From NCBI RefSeq assembly GCF_000761485.1, contig NZ_JPMX01000050.1, positions 1 through 40,622 of the forward strand: a stretch of 40,622 nt of DNA, written 5' to 3'. Position numbers and translations under genes: made by a program. The notes below the pieces were generated by a model, which was not told the origin of the DNA, did no database searches, and worked only from the letters and a program-made list of their open reading frames with translations. Each line of letters starts with the position of its first letter. Positions within the stretch are counted from its first letter, which is position 1. This DNA comes from Modestobacter caceresii. Lineage in GTDB: Bacteria > Actinomycetota > Actinomycetes > Mycobacteriales > Geodermatophilaceae. Below are positions 7,465 to 16,811 of the stretch, in pieces.

Positions 7465-8199
7465 TCAGACTCCCGGCCCGCCGGCGTCGGCCGTCCGCCG
7501 ACGACGCTGGGTGGCCACGCCCAGGACCACGAGGGCCACGGTGAGCGGGGCCAGGCTCGCCAGCAGTGGGACCCCGCCGAGCCCGGACGCGCCCACCGTC
7601 GCCCCGATCGACACGTGCAGCACGGTGCCCGGCACCAGGCCGAGTGCACTGCCGGCCAGGAAGTCGCGCCACCGCATGCCGGACAGTCCGGCGGCGTAGC
7701 TGACCACGGTGAACGGCACGATCGGCGTCAGCCGGCCGATCAGCACGGCGAGGAGCCCGCGCTCGGACAGTCGGGCGTCGGCCCGGGCCAGCCGCGGCCC
7801 GGCCAGCCGGGTGACCACCTCCCGGCCGAGCCGGCGGGCGAGCAGGAACCCGGCGGCGGCGCCGAGGACGCCGCTGGTCAGCGCCAGGGCGAGGCCGCCC
7901 CAGAACCCGGCGAGGACGCCGGCGAGCAGGGAGAGCGCGGTACGGGGCACCGGCGCGAGCGTGGCCAACGCCAGGCCGGCGACGAGGGCCGCCCAGCCGA
8001 GGAGGCCGACGTCGGCGAGCCAGTCGCGCAGGGTGGCGACGTCGGGGAGGTCGGCCGTGAGCGCGACGGCGCCACCGGCCACGACCAGGGCGACCAGCAG
8101 CAGGGCACGGCACAGCGTCCGGGCGGGCAGCCGGCGCAGCCGGGCGACCGGCCGACGGGAAAGTGGCGCCGCGGCTGGGTCTTGCGGCGGCGCGCTCAC
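7465..8199 (-). CDS. TVP38/TMEM64-family (DedA-related) membrane protein
   Basis: A 244-residue inner-membrane protein with about six hydrophobic segments, starting with LLLVALVVAGGAVALTA near residue 33. The family signature is visible: a Phe-Trp-Gly region (GFWGGLALALTSGVLGAAAGFLLARRLG) followed by GRLTPIVPFTVVSYAAGLSGMRWRDFLAGSALGLVPG, the conserved GR-x-x-P-x-x-P loop of SNARE-associated/VTT domains. Members are thought to scramble or transport lipids; substrate unknown. It begins with a basic, Arg-rich cytoplasmic tail and ends with another. It points to the AAA ATPase, but the LexA box and palindromes between them suggest separate control. Confidence 0.85.
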   Translation of the reverse strand: MSAPPQDPAAAPLSRRPVARLRRLPARTLCRALLLVALVVAGGAVALTADLPDVATLRDWLADVGLLGWAALVAGLALATLAPVPRTALSLLAGVLAGFWGGLALALTSGVLGAAAGFLLARRLGREVVTRLAGPRLARADARLSERGLLAVLIGRLTPIVPFTVVSYAAGLSGMRWRDFLAGSALGLVPGTVLHVSIGATVGASGLGGVPLLASLAPLTVALVVLGVATQRRRRTADAGGPGV

Positions 8200-8376
8200 C
8201 GGCCCAGTCTCCCAGCGCAGCGCCCCGCCGGGGGGCGACTCCCGGCGAGGCGCGCGATGACCGGTCCGGGCGGGCGCCTCGCGGCGACCGGACCGGCACC
8301 CAGGACAACGAGCGGCGACCTCGGTTGTTCCCCACCGGATCGTGTGACATGCAGCTCTGTCGGGCCATCTGCCGAC

Positions 8377-8406
8377 GTCTAGCGGCGACGCGAGAATCGG
8401 TTAGAC
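8377..8406. promoter_or_regulatory. Inverted GTCTA...TAGAC element upstream of the holin-like gene
   Basis: GTCTAGC (8377-8383) and GTTAGAC (8400-8406) form an inverted pair 20-50 nt before the GTG at 8426. The same heptamer family, G(T/C)TAGAC, recurs at 7304-7310 and 7362-7368 near the AAA ATPase. This may be an operator; no regulator can be named. The rest of the 8200-8425 gap shows only a 9-bp stem (8245-8253 with 8274-8282). Confidence 0.35.
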
Positions 8407-8425
8407 GGGGGGAGTCCCGCCGATC

Positions 8426-8842
8426 GTGATCAATGCGCGTTACCGTGCCGCCGTGGCCACGATCGGCAAGTTCGCCGTCCGCGTCGTCGTGCTGGCGGCG
8501 ATCATCTTCGCCGTGACCCGGCTCGTCGAGGGGATCGAGGTGATCGGCAACCCGACCGGCTTCTTCGGCGAGACCGGCACCTACCTCTGGGTCGCGCTGC
8601 TGTTCGCGCTGGTCAACTCCATCATCGGGCCGATCGTCCGGCTGCTGGCGCTGCCGTTCGTGATCCTCACCCTCGGCCTGTTCCTGCTGGTGATCAACGC
8701 GGCGATGCTCGGCCTCACCGCAGCGCTGTCCGACCGGTTCACCGTCGACGGCTTCCTGGCCGCTCTGTTCGGCGGGTTCCTCATCGCCCTCTTCAGCTGG
8801 ATCGCCGAGCTGGTGCTGCCGTTGAAGGTGCGCGGCCACTAG
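8426..8842 (+). CDS. Phage-holin-superfamily-IV membrane protein (YvlD-like)
   Basis: A 138-residue protein with four predicted membrane helices: FAVRVVVLAAIIFAVTRLV, YLWVALLFALVNSIIGPIV, LALPFVILTLGLFLLVINAAML and FLAALFGGFLIALFSWIAEL. The pattern V-N-S-I-I-G-P-I-V-R followed by L-P-F-V-I-L-T-L-G-L-F is typical of this four-helix family. Despite the name it is a chromosomal house protein in many bacteria, and nothing phage-like surrounds it. Function unknown, possibly envelope stress. GTG at 8426 is used; its G-rich ribosome site at 8407-8413 is rather distant, and the in-frame GTG at 8453 is an alternative. Confidence 0.85.
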   Translation: MINARYRAAVATIGKFAVRVVVLAAIIFAVTRLVEGIEVIGNPTGFFGETGTYLWVALLFALVNSIIGPIVRLLALPFVILTLGLFLLVINAAMLGLTAALSDRFTVDGFLAALFGGFLIALFSWIAELVLPLKVRGH

Positions 8843-8847
8843 CGTCG

Positions 8848-11800
8848 GTGAGCATGGCTCGTCTGGGTTCGGAGTCGGAACGGTCCACACGCATCCCGAC
8901 CGGTCCGGGGGGTGACCGTGCCCACGTCCCCTCGGGTGACGGGACCGGTGACGCGCCCGTCGACGGCCTCGTCGACAGTCCCGTCGACATGGCCTCGCTG
9001 GAGGCAGCGCAGGAGGAGAAGCGCCGGCTGCTGGACCGGGCGGCCACCGCGGCACGCGGGCTGCTGACCGGCCAGGGGGCCCTCCCGGCCGGCGTCCAGT
9101 CGGCCGACACCCCGGTCCTGGTACACCGCTTCTACGCCGGTGAGCCGGCCGCCGAGGTGGTCGGCCACGACCCCGCCGACCTGGCCGCCCTCGCGCTGGG
9201 GCACCTCCGGCTGGCGGCCTCCCGCCGGCCGGGCACCCCGGTCGTCGACGTCCACCGCACCGACGGCGGACGGGCCGTGCTCCGCGTCGTCGTCGACGAC
9301 ATGCCGTTCCTCGTCGACTCCGTGACCGCCGAGGTGACCCGGCAGGGCATCGCCCCCGACCACGTCGTGCACCCGGTCGTGGTCGTCCGGCGGGACGCCG
9401 ACGGCACGCTGGTCGCCTTCTGCGACAGCGCCGACGCCGCCACCTGCGGTGCCGACGCGATCGCCGAGTCCTGGATGTCCGTCGTCCTCTCCGGGCAGGT
9501 CGACGAGGAGGCCGCCACCGACCTGCTGGCCGGCATCCGTGCGGTGCTCGACGACGTCCGCCGCGCGCACACGGACGCCGCCGCGCTGGCCGGTCGGGCC
9601 GGGGAGATCGCCGACGTCCTGGACCGACTGCCCGCCCCCGAGGACGCCGGCCACCCTGCCGACGACCCGGCCGAGGCCGCGGCGCTGCTCCGCTGGCTGG
9701 CCCGGGGCAACTTCCTCTTCCTCGGCGCCCGCGCCGTCGAGCTGGTCGGTGACTCCGCCGAGCCGGCGGTCGACGTGGTCGCCGGCTCCGAGCTCGGCGT
9801 GCTGCGCAGCTCCCCGGACCGCGCCACCTCGGTGGCGCCGGCGGCGCTGGCCGCGCCGGGTGCGGGGGCCGCTCGCCGGGTCCGGATCACCAAGGGCGAC
9901 GCCCGCTCCACGGTCCAGCGCCCGGCCTGGCTGGACCTCGTCGTCGTCGACCTGCCCAGCGACTCGCCGGGCAGCCGCGGCCGCCTGCACCTGCTGGTGG
10001 GCCTGTTCCCGAACGAGGCGTACACCAGCAGCGTCCGGGACGTGCCGCTGGTCCGGCGGACCGCCGCCGCCGTCCTGGCGCGCTCGGGGGTGCCCGCCGA
10101 CAGCCACTCGGGCAAGCAGCTGCTCGACGTCCTGGAGACCTACCCGCGCGACGAGCTGCTGCAGGTCGACGTGGACGAACTGCTGCCGGTGGCGCTGGCC
10201 GTGCTGCACCTGCGCGAGCGCCGGCAGACCCGGTTGTTCCTGCGCCGCGACCCGTTCGGCCGGTTCTTCTCCGCCCTCGTCTACCTCCCCCGCGACCGGT
10301 ACACGACGCAGGTCCGGCTGACCATGCAGCGGCTGCTGCTGGAGCACCTGGGCGGCACCCACGTGGAGTTCACGGTCCGGTCCAGCGAGTCGGTGCTCAC
10401 CCGCCTGCACTTCGTCGTCCGGGTGCCGGTGAGCCGGCGGGGTGGCCCGTCGCTGCCTGACGTCGACGTCCCGGCGCTGGAGGAGGCGCTGGCGGCGGCC
10501 GCCCGCAGCTGGACCGACGACCTGGCCGACGCCCTGGTCGCCCGGCACGGGAGTGACGCACCCCGGCTGCTGGCCCGGGTCGCCGACGCCTTCCCCGCGG
10601 CCTACCAGGAGGACTTCCCGGCGGAGGTCGCCGTGGAGGACCTCGCGCGGCTGGACCGGCTGGCCCCCGGTGGGCTGGACCTGCGGCTGCGGGCGCCGGT
10701 CGGCCCGGAGGGCGAGCGCCGGCTGACCGTGTACCGGGTGGGGGAGCGGCTGCTGCTGTCCGACGTGCTGCCGGTGCTGCAGCACATGGGCGTGGACGTG
10801 CTCGACGAGCGGCCCTACGAGGTCGACCGGATCGGCGCCCCGCTGGCCTGGGTGTACGACTTCGGCCTGGCGTCGCCGACCGTCGAGGTGCCCTTCGCCG
10901 GCACGCTGCCCGAGCGCTTCACCGACACGATCACCGCCGTCTGGGCCGGCCGCGCGGAGGACGACGCCCTGAACTCCCTGGTGCTGCTGGCCGGGCTGAC
11001 CTGGCGGCAGGTGGCCGTGCTGCGTGCCTACGTGCAGTGGCTGCGCCAGGGTGGGCTGCCCTTCGGCCAGTCCTACGTGCAGGAGACCCTCGCCGCGCAC
11101 CCGGGGATCGTGGCCCGGCTGGTCGCGCTGTTCGAGACCCGGTTCCACCCCGACCGCTCGGCGGGCCGCGAGGCGCGCACCACCGCCCTGGTCGAGTCGC
11201 TGACCACGGCGATCGGCGAGGTGGCCTCGCTGGACGCCGACCGGGTGCTGTCCTCGCTGCTGGCCGCCGTCCGGGCGACCCTGCGGACGACGGCGTACAC
11301 GGCCGGCGTCTTCACCGAGGGCGCCCCGCTGGCGCTCAAGCTGGACCCCTCCGCCGTCCCGGACCTGCCCGAGCCCCGCCCGGCGCGGGAGGTGTGGGTC
11401 AGCTCGCCGCAGGTGCTCGGGGTGCACCTGCGCTTCGGTGCGGTGGCCCGCGGCGGGCTGCGCTGGAGCGACCGGCGGGAGGACCTGCGCACCGAGGTGC
11501 TCGGCCTGGTCAAGGCGCAGACGGTGAAGAACACCGTGATCGTGCCGACCGGGGCCAAGGGCGGCTTCGTGGTGCTGCGGGGCCCGGGGGAGGGCGCCTC
11601 CCGCGACGAGGTGCTCGCCGAGGGCAAGGCCTGCTACACCCAGTTCATCGGCGCGTTGCTGGCCCTCACCGACAACCTGGTCGACGGAGAGGTCGTCCCG
11701 CCGCAACGGGTCGTCCGGCACGACGGCGACGACACCTACCTGGTGGTCGCCGCCGACAAGGGGACGGCGACCTTCTCCGACCTGGCCAACTCGGTGGCGA

Positions 11801-13872
11801 TCGAGCGCGGGTTCTGGCTGGGCGACGCGTTCGCCTCCGGTGGCTCGGTCGGCTACGACCACAAGGCGATGGGCATCACCGCCCGCGGCGCCTGGGAGTC
11901 GGTCACCCGGCACTTCCGCGAGCTCGGCGTCGACGTGCAGGCCCAGGAGGTGACCGTCGTCGGCATCGGCGACATGTCCGGCGACGTGTTCGGCAACGGC
12001 ATGCTGCTGTCCGAGCAGCTGCGGCTGGTGGCCGCCTTCGACCACCGGCACGTCTTCGTCGACCCGACCCCGGACGCCGCCGTCTCCTTCGCCGAGCGCC
12101 GGCGGCTGTTCGAGCTGCCGCGTTCCTCCTGGGCCGACTACGACCGCTCGCTGATCAGCGCCGGCGGCGGGGTGTGGCCCCGGACGGCGAAGTCGGTGCC
12201 GGTGTCCGCGCCGATGCGCGCGGCGCTGGGCCTGGCCGACGACGTGGAGGCCCTGAGCCCGCCCGAGCTGGTGCGCGCGGTGCTGCTGGCCCCGGTCGAC
12301 CTGTTGTTCAACGGCGGGATCGGCACCTACGTGAAGGCCGCCGGGGAGAGCGCGCTGGACGTGGGGGACAAGGCCAACGACGCGGTGCGGGTCGACGGCG
12401 GCCAGCTGCGGGTCCGGGTGGTCGGGGAGGGGGGCAACCTCGGCCTGACCCAGCGGGGGCGGATCGAGTACGCGCTGGCCGGGGGGCGGGTGAACACCGA
12501 CGCGATCGACAACTCCGCGGGCGTCGACACCTCCGACCACGAGGTCAACATCAAGATCGCGCTGAACCGGGTGGTGGACGACGGCCGGCTGGACCCCGAC
12601 GGCCGGGCCCGGCTGCTGGAGGAGATGTCCGACGAGGTCGCCGCGGCCGTGCTCGGGGACAACTACGCGCAGAACGCGGCCCTGGCCACCGAGTGCGCCG
12701 CCTCCCGCGGGCTGCTCGACGCCCACCAGCGGTACCTGCGTGCCCTGGAGCGCTCCGGCCGGCTCGACCGCGCGGTGGAGCACCTGCCCGACGACCGGGC
12801 GATCGCCGAGCGTCGCCGCGACGGTCAGGCCCTGACCGGCCCCGAGCTCTCCGTCCTGCTGGCCTACGCCAAGATCGAGGCCGGCGACGCGGTCCTGGCC
12901 TCTGGCCTGCCCGACGACCCGGCGCTGGCCGAGCTGCTCGAGGAGTACTTCCCGACCGCACTGCGCGCCCGGTTCCCCACCGCCCTGGCCAGTCACCCAC
13001 TGCGCCGGGAGATCGTGGCCACGGTGCTGAGCAACCGGGCGGTCAACACCGCCGGTGTCACCGGGCTGTTCCGGTTGGGTGAGGAGACCGGTGCCCCGGT
13101 CGCCGCGGTGGTGCGGGCGCACACCGTCGCCCGGGCGGTGTTCGACGTCGACCGGCTCTGGGACGCCCCCCGGGACCTGGACAACCGGGTGCCGGCCGCC
13201 ACCCAGGTGCACCTACGCACCGAGGCCACCCGGCTGGCCGAGCGGACCACCCGCTGGCTGTTGCGGATCCCCGAGCTCACCGCGGAGCCGGCCGCCACGC
13301 TGGCCCCGGTGATCGAGCGGTTCGCCGGGCCGGTCGCCGAGGTGCGCGCCGGCCTGCCCGGCTGGCTGCTGGGTGCCGACGCCGAGGCCTACGCCGAGCG
13401 GGCCGCGGAGCTGCGGGCCGCCGGCGTCTCGCCGGAGCTGGCCGCGGAGGTCGCCGCGGCGCCGCTGCTGCCGACGGCGCTGGACCTGGCGGTGGTGGCC
13501 GAGGGCACCGGTGCGCCCATCGCGCTGGCCGCGCAGGTGTCGCAGTGCCTGGCCGAGCGGCTGGGCCTGGTGCCGCTGCGGGAGCTGGTCATCGAGCTGC
13601 CCCGGGACCGGCGCTGGCCGTCGATGGCCCGGGCGAGCCTCCGGGACGACCTGGCCACCGAGCAGGCGACGCTGACCGCCGACGTGCTCGGCCTGCGGAG
13701 CTCCGACGGCGAGGAGGCGGCCGAGCTGGTCGAGCGGTGGGTCGACGCCTGGGACGTCGCCCAGCAGCGGGCCGCGGCGCAGCTGGCCGACCTGGCCTCC
13801 GGTGACCACCACGAGCTGGCCGAGCTGCTGGTCGCCGTCCGCACGCTGCGCGGGCTGCGCAGCCGCCGCTGA
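8848..13872 (+). CDS. gdh: NAD-dependent glutamate dehydrogenase, large (about 180 kDa) class
   Basis: The 1674-residue length and sequence match the large bacterial NAD-GDH family (Bac_GDH), which oxidatively deaminates L-glutamate to 2-oxoglutarate and feeds amino acid carbon to the TCA cycle. The N-terminal ~700 residues hold regulatory, ACT-like domains (for example VLRVVVDDMPFLVDSVTAEV near 150). The catalytic core is near residues 865-960: ARGGLRWSDRREDLRTEVLGL, VKAQTVKNTVIVPTGAKGGF and DKGTATFSDLAN. The nucleotide-binding part includes GIGDMSGDVFGNGML near 1045. It starts close after the holin-like gene. GTG 8848 and ATG 8854 are equivalent candidates; the first ~45 residues are low-complexity, so a later start such as ATG 8989 is possible. 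The huge open frame on the opposite strand is a GC artefact. Confidence 0.95.
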   Translation: MSMARLGSESERSTRIPTGPGGDRAHVPSGDGTGDAPVDGLVDSPVDMASLEAAQEEKRRLLDRAATAARGLLTGQGALPAGVQSADTPVLVHRFYAGEPAAEVVGHDPADLAALALGHLRLAASRRPGTPVVDVHRTDGGRAVLRVVVDDMPFLVDSVTAEVTRQGIAPDHVVHPVVVVRRDADGTLVAFCDSADAATCGADAIAESWMSVVLSGQVDEEAATDLLAGIRAVLDDVRRAHTDAAALAGRAGEIADVLDRLPAPEDAGHPADDPAEAAALLRWLARGNFLFLGARAVELVGDSAEPAVDVVAGSELGVLRSSPDRATSVAPAALAAPGAGAARRVRITKGDARSTVQRPAWLDLVVVDLPSDSPGSRGRLHLLVGLFPNEAYTSSVRDVPLVRRTAAAVLARSGVPADSHSGKQLLDVLETYPRDELLQVDVDELLPVALAVLHLRERRQTRLFLRRDPFGRFFSALVYLPRDRYTTQVRLTMQRLLLEHLGGTHVEFTVRSSESVLTRLHFVVRVPVSRRGGPSLPDVDVPALEEALAAAARSWTDDLADALVARHGSDAPRLLARVADAFPAAYQEDFPAEVAVEDLARLDRLAPGGLDLRLRAPVGPEGERRLTVYRVGERLLLSDVLPVLQHMGVDVLDERPYEVDRIGAPLAWVYDFGLASPTVEVPFAGTLPERFTDTITAVWAGRAEDDALNSLVLLAGLTWRQVAVLRAYVQWLRQGGLPFGQSYVQETLAAHPGIVARLVALFETRFHPDRSAGREARTTALVESLTTAIGEVASLDADRVLSSLLAAVRATLRTTAYTAGVFTEGAPLALKLDPSAVPDLPEPRPAREVWVSSPQVLGVHLRFGAVARGGLRWSDRREDLRTEVLGLVKAQTVKNTVIVPTGAKGGFVVLRGPGEGASRDEVLAEGKACYTQFIGALLALTDNLVDGEVVPPQRVVRHDGDDTYLVVAADKGTATFSDLANSVAIERGFWLGDAFASGGSVGYDHKAMGITARGAWESVTRHFRELGVDVQAQEVTVVGIGDMSGDVFGNGMLLSEQLRLVAAFDHRHVFVDPTPDAAVSFAERRRLFELPRSSWADYDRSLISAGGGVWPRTAKSVPVSAPMRAALGLADDVEALSPPELVRAVLLAPVDLLFNGGIGTYVKAAGESALDVGDKANDAVRVDGGQLRVRVVGEGGNLGLTQRGRIEYALAGGRVNTDAIDNSAGVDTSDHEVNIKIALNRVVDDGRLDPDGRARLLEEMSDEVAAAVLGDNYAQNAALATECAASRGLLDAHQRYLRALERSGRLDRAVEHLPDDRAIAERRRDGQALTGPELSVLLAYAKIEAGDAVLASGLPDDPALAELLEEYFPTALRARFPTALASHPLRREIVATVLSNRAVNTAGVTGLFRLGEETGAPVAAVVRAHTVARAVFDVDRLWDAPRDLDNRVPAATQVHLRTEATRLAERTTRWLLRIPELTAEPAATLAPVIERFAGPVAEVRAGLPGWLLGADAEAYAERAAELRAAGVSPELAAEVAAAPLLPTALDLAVVAEGTGAPIALAAQVSQCLAERLGLVPLRELVIELPRDRRWPSMARASLRDDLATEQATLTADVLGLRSSDGEEAAELVERWVDAWDVAQQRAAAQLADLASGDHHELAELLVAVRTLRGLRSRR

Positions 13873-13922
13873 GGCCCCGCCTGCTCGCGACACGCCGAGA
13901 AGAGTGAGTGGAGCACTGATCG

Positions 13923-14393
13923 GTGGGGCACAACCGGCCCGTGAAGACCGTTGTGATCGCCGCCCTCGGCGGACTGCTGACCCTCGCCGGCATCGCGCTG
14001 CTGGTGCTGCCCGGCCCGGGGTTCGTGCTCGTCGCCGCCGGGCTGGCGGTGCTGGCCACCCGCTTCGCCTGGGCGAAGAAGCCGCTGGACTACGCCCAGG
14101 ACAAGGCCGTGGCGGGCGTCGAGGAGGTCGGCCGCAGCCCCTGGCGGGCCGCCGGCGCCGTCCTCGCCGCCCTCGCCCTGGTCGCCGTCGGGGCGCTGGT
14201 GCTCGCCGGGGTGGAACTGCCGTTCACCAATGCCTTCACCGCCCTCGTCCTGGTGTTCTCCGGGCTGTTCCTCGTGGGCACGGTGGTCTTCGCCCGCCGG
14301 CACGAGAAGGTCATGGTGGCCCGGGCGCACCGCCCGGCCGGGGTGGCAGGCACCGACGGCGCCTACCGCGTCGCCCCGTCCACCCAGGACTGA
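13923..14393 (+). CDS. PGPGW-type transmembrane protein
   Basis: A 156-residue membrane protein. The first helix, VVIAALGGLLTLAGIALLVLPGPGFVLVAAGLAVLA, contains the PGPG motif that names the family (PGPGW / TIGR02611). Two further helices follow near 78-100 and 107-125, then a cytoplasmic basic tail (FARRHEKVMVARAHRP). Function unknown in all members I know of. It begins 50 nt after gdh in the same direction; GTG at 13923 has GTGGAG about 10 nt upstream. Confidence 0.8.
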   Translation: MGHNRPVKTVVIAALGGLLTLAGIALLVLPGPGFVLVAAGLAVLATRFAWAKKPLDYAQDKAVAGVEEVGRSPWRAAGAVLAALALVAVGALVLAGVELPFTNAFTALVLVFSGLFLVGTVVFARRHEKVMVARAHRPAGVAGTDGAYRVAPSTQD

Positions 14394-14462
14394 CCTCCGG
14401 CAGCGTCTCGCCCGGGGGGTGAACCGCTCCAGCGTCAGCCGCCCGGCTCGACCCGGCCGGGG

Positions 14463-15881
14463 TCAGAGCTCCGGACGGCGCCGGCCGAAGCCGGTGGCCT
14501 GCTCGAACGCGTGCCCGACCTCCAGCACCCGACGGTCGGCCCGGGGTGCACCGATGACCTGCAGGCCCACCGGCAGCCCGTCGGGGGTGAACCCCCCGGG
14601 CACCGACAGTGCGGGGCACCCGGTCGCCGAGATCAGCGTGCAGGAGCGCATCCAGCCCAGGTAGTCGTCCTGGGGGACGCCGGCGACCTCGGTCGGGTAC
14701 TCCTGCTCGACCGGGAACGGCAGCACCTGGGTGGTCGGCGCCAGCAGCACGTCGTAGCGCTCGAAGAACGCCACGACCCGCTCGAAGAGCGCCGTGTGCG
14801 CCACCTCCGCGCGGCCGACGTCCGCGCCGGTCAGCGCGGCCCCGCGGGCGGCGTTCCAGCGGATCGTCTCCTTCACCTGGTCCGGGTGCTCGCGCACCAG
14901 GTCACCGAAGCTCGCCTCGAACAACCAGGCGCGCAGCACGCCGAACGCCTCGTCGGCGCCGGCCAGGTCGGGACAGTCCTCCTCGACGGTGGCGCCCAGG
15001 TCGCGGAACACCCCGAGCTGCTCCATCAGCACGGCGGTGATCGCCGGGTCGACCGGCACCTGACCGCCCAGGTCGGGGGCCCAGGCCACGCGCAGGCCGG
15101 TCAGCTCGGTCGGCAGCGGCGCGGCGAACGGGGCGCCGGGGTCGCTCAGCGAGATCGGCACCCGCGGGTCCGGGCCGGCCAGCGCCGACAGCCCCAGGGC
15201 GACGTCGGCGACGGTGCGGCCCATCGGCCCCTGCACCGACAGCTGCGACCAGCCGATCGCGGCGGGGTGGGTGGGCACCCGGCCGGGCGTGGGGCGCAGG
15301 CCGACGACGTTGCAGAACGCCGCCGGGTTGCGCAGCGAGCCGCCCATGTCGCTGCCCTCGGCGATCGGCACCAGGCCGGCGGCCAGCGCTGCGGCCGCAC
15401 CGCCGGAGGAGCCGCCGGCGGTGAGCCCGTGCCGGTAGGGGTTGTGCGTGGCCCCGAAGAGGGTGTTGAAGGTGTGCGAGCCGGCCGCGAACTCCGGCAC
15501 GTTCGTCTTGCCGACCCGGATCGCCCCGGCAGCCCGCAACCGGGCGACCACCAGCTCGTCGCGGGCCGGGACCGTCTCGGCGTGCAGCGGCGAGCCCCAG
15601 GTGGTGCGCATGCCGCCGGTGGCGTGGGTGTCCTTGTGCGCGACCGGCAGCCCGTGCAGCGGGCCGACCGGCCCACCCGCGGCGAGCCGGGCGTCGGCGG
15701 CGTCGGCCGCGGCTCGCGCGCCCTCGGCGTCCAGGGTGACGATCGCGTTGAGCTCCGGGTTCAGCCGCTCGATCCGGTCGAGGTGGGCGTCCATCAGCTC
15801 CCGGGCAGAGACCTCCCGGTCGCGCACCAGCGCGGCCAGCTCGGTCGCGGGACGGGTGCACAGGTCGTCGACGTCACTCAT
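14463..15881 (-). CDS. Amidase (amidase signature family)
   Basis: A 472-residue amide hydrolase with the Ser-cisSer-Lys triad: K83 in GLPVAHKD, the Gly-Ser-rich motif TAGGSSGGAAAALAAG near 155-169 (cis-Ser S158/S159) and nucleophile S182 in GSDMGGSLRNPAAF. Full length for the family and no signal peptide, so cytoplasmic. The genes beside it are not gatC or gatB, so it is a stand-alone amidase, not the GatA subunit. It lies 42 nt downstream of yaaA in the same direction. Confidence 0.9.
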   Translation of the reverse strand: MSDVDDLCTRPATELAALVRDREVSARELMDAHLDRIERLNPELNAIVTLDAEGARAAADAADARLAAGGPVGPLHGLPVAHKDTHATGGMRTTWGSPLHAETVPARDELVVARLRAAGAIRVGKTNVPEFAAGSHTFNTLFGATHNPYRHGLTAGGSSGGAAAALAAGLVPIAEGSDMGGSLRNPAAFCNVVGLRPTPGRVPTHPAAIGWSQLSVQGPMGRTVADVALGLSALAGPDPRVPISLSDPGAPFAAPLPTELTGLRVAWAPDLGGQVPVDPAITAVLMEQLGVFRDLGATVEEDCPDLAGADEAFGVLRAWLFEASFGDLVREHPDQVKETIRWNAARGAALTGADVGRAEVAHTALFERVVAFFERYDVLLAPTTQVLPFPVEQEYPTEVAGVPQDDYLGWMRSCTLISATGCPALSVPGGFTPDGLPVGLQVIGAPRADRRVLEVGHAFEQATGFGRRRPEL

Positions 15882-15923
15882 CCCAGCGACCGTACTGGGT
15901 GTCTCAGCGCTGAGGAACCTCGG

Positions 15924-16682
15924 TCAGCGGGTCACGGCAGCCGCCGGGACGACGAGGGTGAGCTCGGTGCCGCCGTCGTGTTCCACGTGCAACCCCGCGC
16001 GGCGCAGCAGCGCCCGCAGCCGGACGACGGAGTCCGGCTCGGCCGTGGTGGTCGCCAGCAGCCGCGCCAGCCGGCCCTTGTGCGCCTTGTTGAAGTGGCT
16101 GACCACCGCACGGGTGCCGTCGGGGCGCTCGCTGAGCACCTGCACGGTGACCGCGCCCGGGACGGGGGCCAGCTCGGCGTAGGCCCCGGACCGCAGGTCG
16201 ACCACCAGGTCGTCGACGCCGGCCAGCACGTCGGTGAGCACCGGCTTCCACAGCGACCGCAGCGCCGGCAGCCCGGGCAGGGAGCTGCCCGCCGAGAGTC
16301 GGTAGGCGGGGACGGCGTCGTCGGCGCGCAGCAGGCCGAACAGCGCCGACCCGACCGCCAGCCGCCCGGCGGCCCGGCGGCGCTGCGCGCGGGTGAGCGA
16401 CCGGACGTCCAGGGCGTCGTAGAGGACGCCGGTGTAGCGCTCGATCGCCGGCATGGTCGGGCTGCAGCGCAGCGCGGCGTTGCGGGCGATCTCGCCGTCC
16501 TGGGCGGGGGAGAGGCCGAGCGCGGCCCGGGCAGCGCGGACGTCGGCAGCGAGGCCCACCACCGCCGCCACCAACTGCTCCCGGAGGGGGTTCAGCTCCG
16601 GGGTGCCGAGGGCACTCAGGTCCAGCGGGGCGCCGCCCCCACCCGGGTGCTTGGTCTCCGACGGTGGCAGCAGGACGAGCAC
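15924..16682 (-). CDS. yaaA: YaaA/UPF0246 family peroxide-stress protein
   Basis: A 252-residue member of the DUF328/UPF0246 family. It starts with LVLLPPSETKHPGG, and carries RYTGVLYDALDV near 80 and the signature SHFNKAHKGRLARLL near 194, corresponding to the K-x-x-K-G-x-x-A-R motif of YaaA. In E. coli YaaA lowers free iron and protects DNA under hydrogen peroxide; the structure suggests DNA binding. The start is GTG at 16682. It is divergent from the PP2C gene, with a 129-bp shared upstream region. One CACGTGGAAC element lies inside the gene at 15980-15993. Confidence 0.9.
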   Translation of the reverse strand: MLVLLPPSETKHPGGGGAPLDLSALGTPELNPLREQLVAAVVGLAADVRAARAALGLSPAQDGEIARNAALRCSPTMPAIERYTGVLYDALDVRSLTRAQRRRAAGRLAVGSALFGLLRADDAVPAYRLSAGSSLPGLPALRSLWKPVLTDVLAGVDDLVVDLRSGAYAELAPVPGAVTVQVLSERPDGTRAVVSHFNKAHKGRLARLLATTTAEPDSVVRLRALLRRAGLHVEHDGGTELTLVVPAAAVTR

Positions 16683-16811
16683 GAGGACGAACGGTAGGTG
16701 ACCGCGCCCGCCGTGTTCGTGGGCGGTCCCAGGGTGCGTGATCTACCGTTCGGCGACCGCTGCGTTCGCAGTGCAGGTCGGTGGGCCGGTGAGGACAGGG
16801 GGTGACGGCAG

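Noticed and set aside
8426-8842. Prophage remnant because of the holin-like protein
   Set aside because: This four-helix family is widespread as a chromosomal protein, and no other phage gene is nearby.
8839-13212. Open minus-strand frame of 1457 codons
   Set aside because: It is antisense to gdh. Its translation is a monotone of Gly, Arg, Pro, Val, His and Gln, typical of a complementary frame in high-GC DNA.
14463-15881. Glutamyl-tRNA amidotransferase subunit A
   Set aside because: gatB and gatC are not adjacent, and the protein resembles general amidases.
14511-16697. Open plus-strand frame of 728 codons
   Set aside because: Antisense to the amidase and yaaA genes, both of which have complete catalytic or signature motifs.
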